Below are positions 5,834 through 7,260 of a stretch of DNA of 7,260 nt, one piece after another. Source of the DNA: an uncultured Oscillospiraceae bacterium (GTDB taxonomy: Bacteria; Bacillota; Clostridia; Oscillospirales; Ruminococcaceae); assembly GCA_934454435.1 (NCBI GenBank), contig CAKSGA010000106.1:1-7260 (forward strand). Direction: 5' to 3'. The translations under genes were made by a program, and so were the position numbers. A model generated the notes under the pieces. That model had not been told where the DNA came from, did not search any database, and saw only the letters and a list, made by a program, of their open reading frames with translations. Position 1 is the first letter of the stretch; every line of letters begins with the position of its first letter.

Positions 5834-7260
5834 TTATTCAAATCTGATATCTGAATACTCAGAAGAGACCTCACTGTTCCTGTATACAGTGCCGGAAACC
5901 GGAAGTCCGTCAGCGCCATACTCGAATTCGGTGGTGTAGCTGTCGCTGTCCTGATCACCGTAAATGACCTGACGATCAACCTCTTCCCCGTTGTATGAGG
6001 TGAGGAGCACAGTCGTATCACCAAAAACAATAATCTTATAAGAAAACTCGCCCTTTACGGTGCCGTTCTCGTCTACCGCCCTGAGGGATAAGATAGCATC
6101 GCCCTCGCCGGGTACCGCCTCAACACTGCAGTCATTATCTATGAGCTGTTTGAATTTTTTGTAGTAATCACCAGAGGAAGAGTGGTAGCCGGATTGCCCT
6201 ATACTATATTTCTTATTAGTGGCAGCAATACTCCAATTCGGTTCCAAATTTTCAACAAATGCCATACCTCCATAACAACCGATAGGTGCTTTATCAGTCA
6301 GCTTTGAATTATCCTGATATCCGCTGTAATATTCTACCCCTGAAAGATAAAGGGCGTCCGAGTCAGAGGAATTATTGAACTTAAAAGTATACCTATCCTG
6401 TTTCATTCCATTGATCGCTGTTACCGAAACGTTTGAAAGGCGATCGTCAGCCCTGGAAATGTAACGCAGATCGCCGCTCTCGTCATAGGAATAGTATGTT
6501 ACACTATTGTTTATGAAAATCTGATCGTTAAACTCTTCTTTTACAAGCCTGCCGTTCTCATAAGTATAGTAATAATCATCGTTTACTCCCGCACCGCTTT
6601 CATGCTTATGAATCAGATTGCCATCGTTGTTGTAAGTATAGCGGTCCCAGAACGATGTCAAGAGATTACCATTTTCATCATATTCATAGACTGTCGGAAA
6701 CATTCCCTCTGTATTACCTGAAGCGATAATACATGTTTCACCCGATTCATTTTTACATTCAATATACGCAATGCCATCACTGGTATAGTACTTGCTGCCG
6801 CTGACATTGCTTGTCAGTTCTTTCAGGCCGGTCCTGTCTGATACCAAATCATTTATCGTTGACCCGACAGAAACAAGGCAAACTCCCCCATCACTATACC
6901 ACTTCTTGATATTTCCATCTGGATAATAATCAATGGTAGTCATCGTGATATTTCCAAAGCTTCTGTCTGACCCCTCTTCCGTAATTTCGCCCTCAACAAT
7001 CATTATTACCCTGCCATTATCATCAAGAAGATAAGCCTGATTATGTCTGAGCTGGTTCTGAAGTGAGGTGTCCGACTCATCAACTATTGTATAGATAGTA
7101 TTCCGGAATGAATCATAACCATACTTTTCTACAGTTTTTTCGCCTTTATCGTCATAAGTCACTTCCGCAAGATACATATCGTCAAAGGAGTCGTTTTTCG
7201 GTTTATAAACGTACCTTTCTGTCCGGGAGACATTTCCGTCCTCATCGTAATGCGTAATAG
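5834..7260 (-). CDS. YD/RHS-like repeat protein, C-terminal part (5' end beyond window)
   Basis: The frame is open from the first complete codon at 7258 to TAA at 5836-5834, 474 codons, and certainly starts outside the window; the ATG at 7177 has no good RBS and the frame above it reads ITHYDEDGNVSRTERYVYKP. Degenerate YD-type units recur: HYDEDGNV at the edge, then (numbered from codon 7177) YEYDENGNL 164-172, YTYNNDGNL 180-188, YTYENGRLV 204-212, YYSYDESGDL 228-237 and FEYGADGLP 418-426. Such Tyr-Asp...Gly-Asn units form beta-stranded shells in YD/RHS proteins and occur in many secreted clostridial proteins. Residues about 275-410 have no repeat pattern and may be a separate domain (CYGGMAFVENLEPNWSIAAT; KKFKQLIDNDCSVEAV). 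No toxin motif, LPXTG, dockerin or membrane helix is seen in this part. No clear terminator follows. It is visibly more AT-rich than the first chemoreceptor. Confidence 0.85.
   Translation of the reverse strand, partial: ITHYDEDGNVSRTERYVYKPKNDSFDDMYLAEVTYDDKGEKTVEKYGYDSFRNTIYTIVDESDTSLQNQLRHNQAYLLDDNGRVIMIVEGEITEEGSDRSFGNITMTTIDYYPDGNIKKWYSDGGVCLVSVGSTINDLVSDRTGLKELTSNVSGSKYYTSDGIAYIECKNESGETCIIASGNTEGMFPTVYEYDENGNLLTSFWDRYTYNNDGNLIHKHESGAGVNDDYYYTYENGRLVKEEFNDQIFINNSVTYYSYDESGDLRYISRADDRLSNVSVTAINGMKQDRYTFKFNNSSDSDALYLSGVEYYSGYQDNSKLTDKAPIGCYGGMAFVENLEPNWSIAATNKKYSIGQSGYHSSSGDYYKKFKQLIDNDCSVEAVPGEGDAILSLRAVDENGTVKGEFSYKIIVFGDTTVLLTSYNGEEVDRQVIYGDQDSDSYTTEFEYGADGLPVSGTVYRNSEVSSEYSDIRFE

Noticed and set aside
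1..7260. tRNA, rRNA, CRISPR array, insertion sequence or transposase
   Set aside because: No cloverleaf-like sequence, no regularly spaced direct repeats and no transposase motif or terminal repeats were seen on either strand.

Overview
The window looks like a piece of a low-to-mid GC Firmicutes chromosome, most likely a Ruminococcus-type gut clostridium. The grounds are near-consensus SigA promoters with 17-base spacers, AGGAGG-type ribosome binding sites 5-7 bases from starts, U-tailed terminators, and protein families (dCache chemoreceptors, Ser/Thr-rich lipoproteins, clostridial glycogen phosphorylase, YD-type secreted proteins) typical of that group. The genus is an inference from style; no rRNA or marker gene is present.

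Layout. (1) 1-251, minus strand: the first 32 codons of a CatB/Vat-type O-acetyltransferase (chloramphenicol/streptogramin A resistance family), leaving the window at base 1. It has a TTGACA-N17-TACACT promoter and a leader of about 120 bases. That leader holds a 12-codon leader peptide and a perfect 9-base inverted repeat that would block the acetyltransferase start, which is the layout of drug-inducible translational attenuation. (2) 286-1583, plus strand: a chemoreceptor gene that looks damaged. Its natural start at 355 is one base out of frame at an A8 tract. Its dCache sensor carries an apparently complete amino-acid binding motif, but the membrane-proximal half of the sensor, TM2 and HAMP are missing. 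(3) 1624-2374, plus: a strong promoter, a small uncharacterised lipoprotein gene and a clean terminator. (4) 2476-4628, plus: an intact 669-residue dCache-HAMP chemoreceptor behind a promoter whose -35 box lies inside a palindrome, ending in a strong terminator. (5) 4579-5761, minus: a glgP (glycogen phosphorylase) remnant. It keeps its promoter, a structured leader of about 170 bases, RBS and start codon, but has lost roughly the first hundred family residues (with a frame change) and the whole C-terminal half. (6) 5834-7260, minus: the C-terminal 474 codons of a YD/RHS-like, tyrosine- and Asp-Gly-Asn-rich protein that continues past the right edge.

The genes do not form one operon; each has its own promoter or terminator. 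The functional themes are environmental sensing (two chemoreceptors), antibiotic response (acetyltransferase with leader) and surface or secreted proteins (lipoprotein, YD protein). Two genes, the first chemoreceptor and glgP, carry large internal deletions plus frame breaks. This points to local gene decay, or possibly to collapsed or mis-joined assembly. The most interesting item is the acetyltransferase leader.
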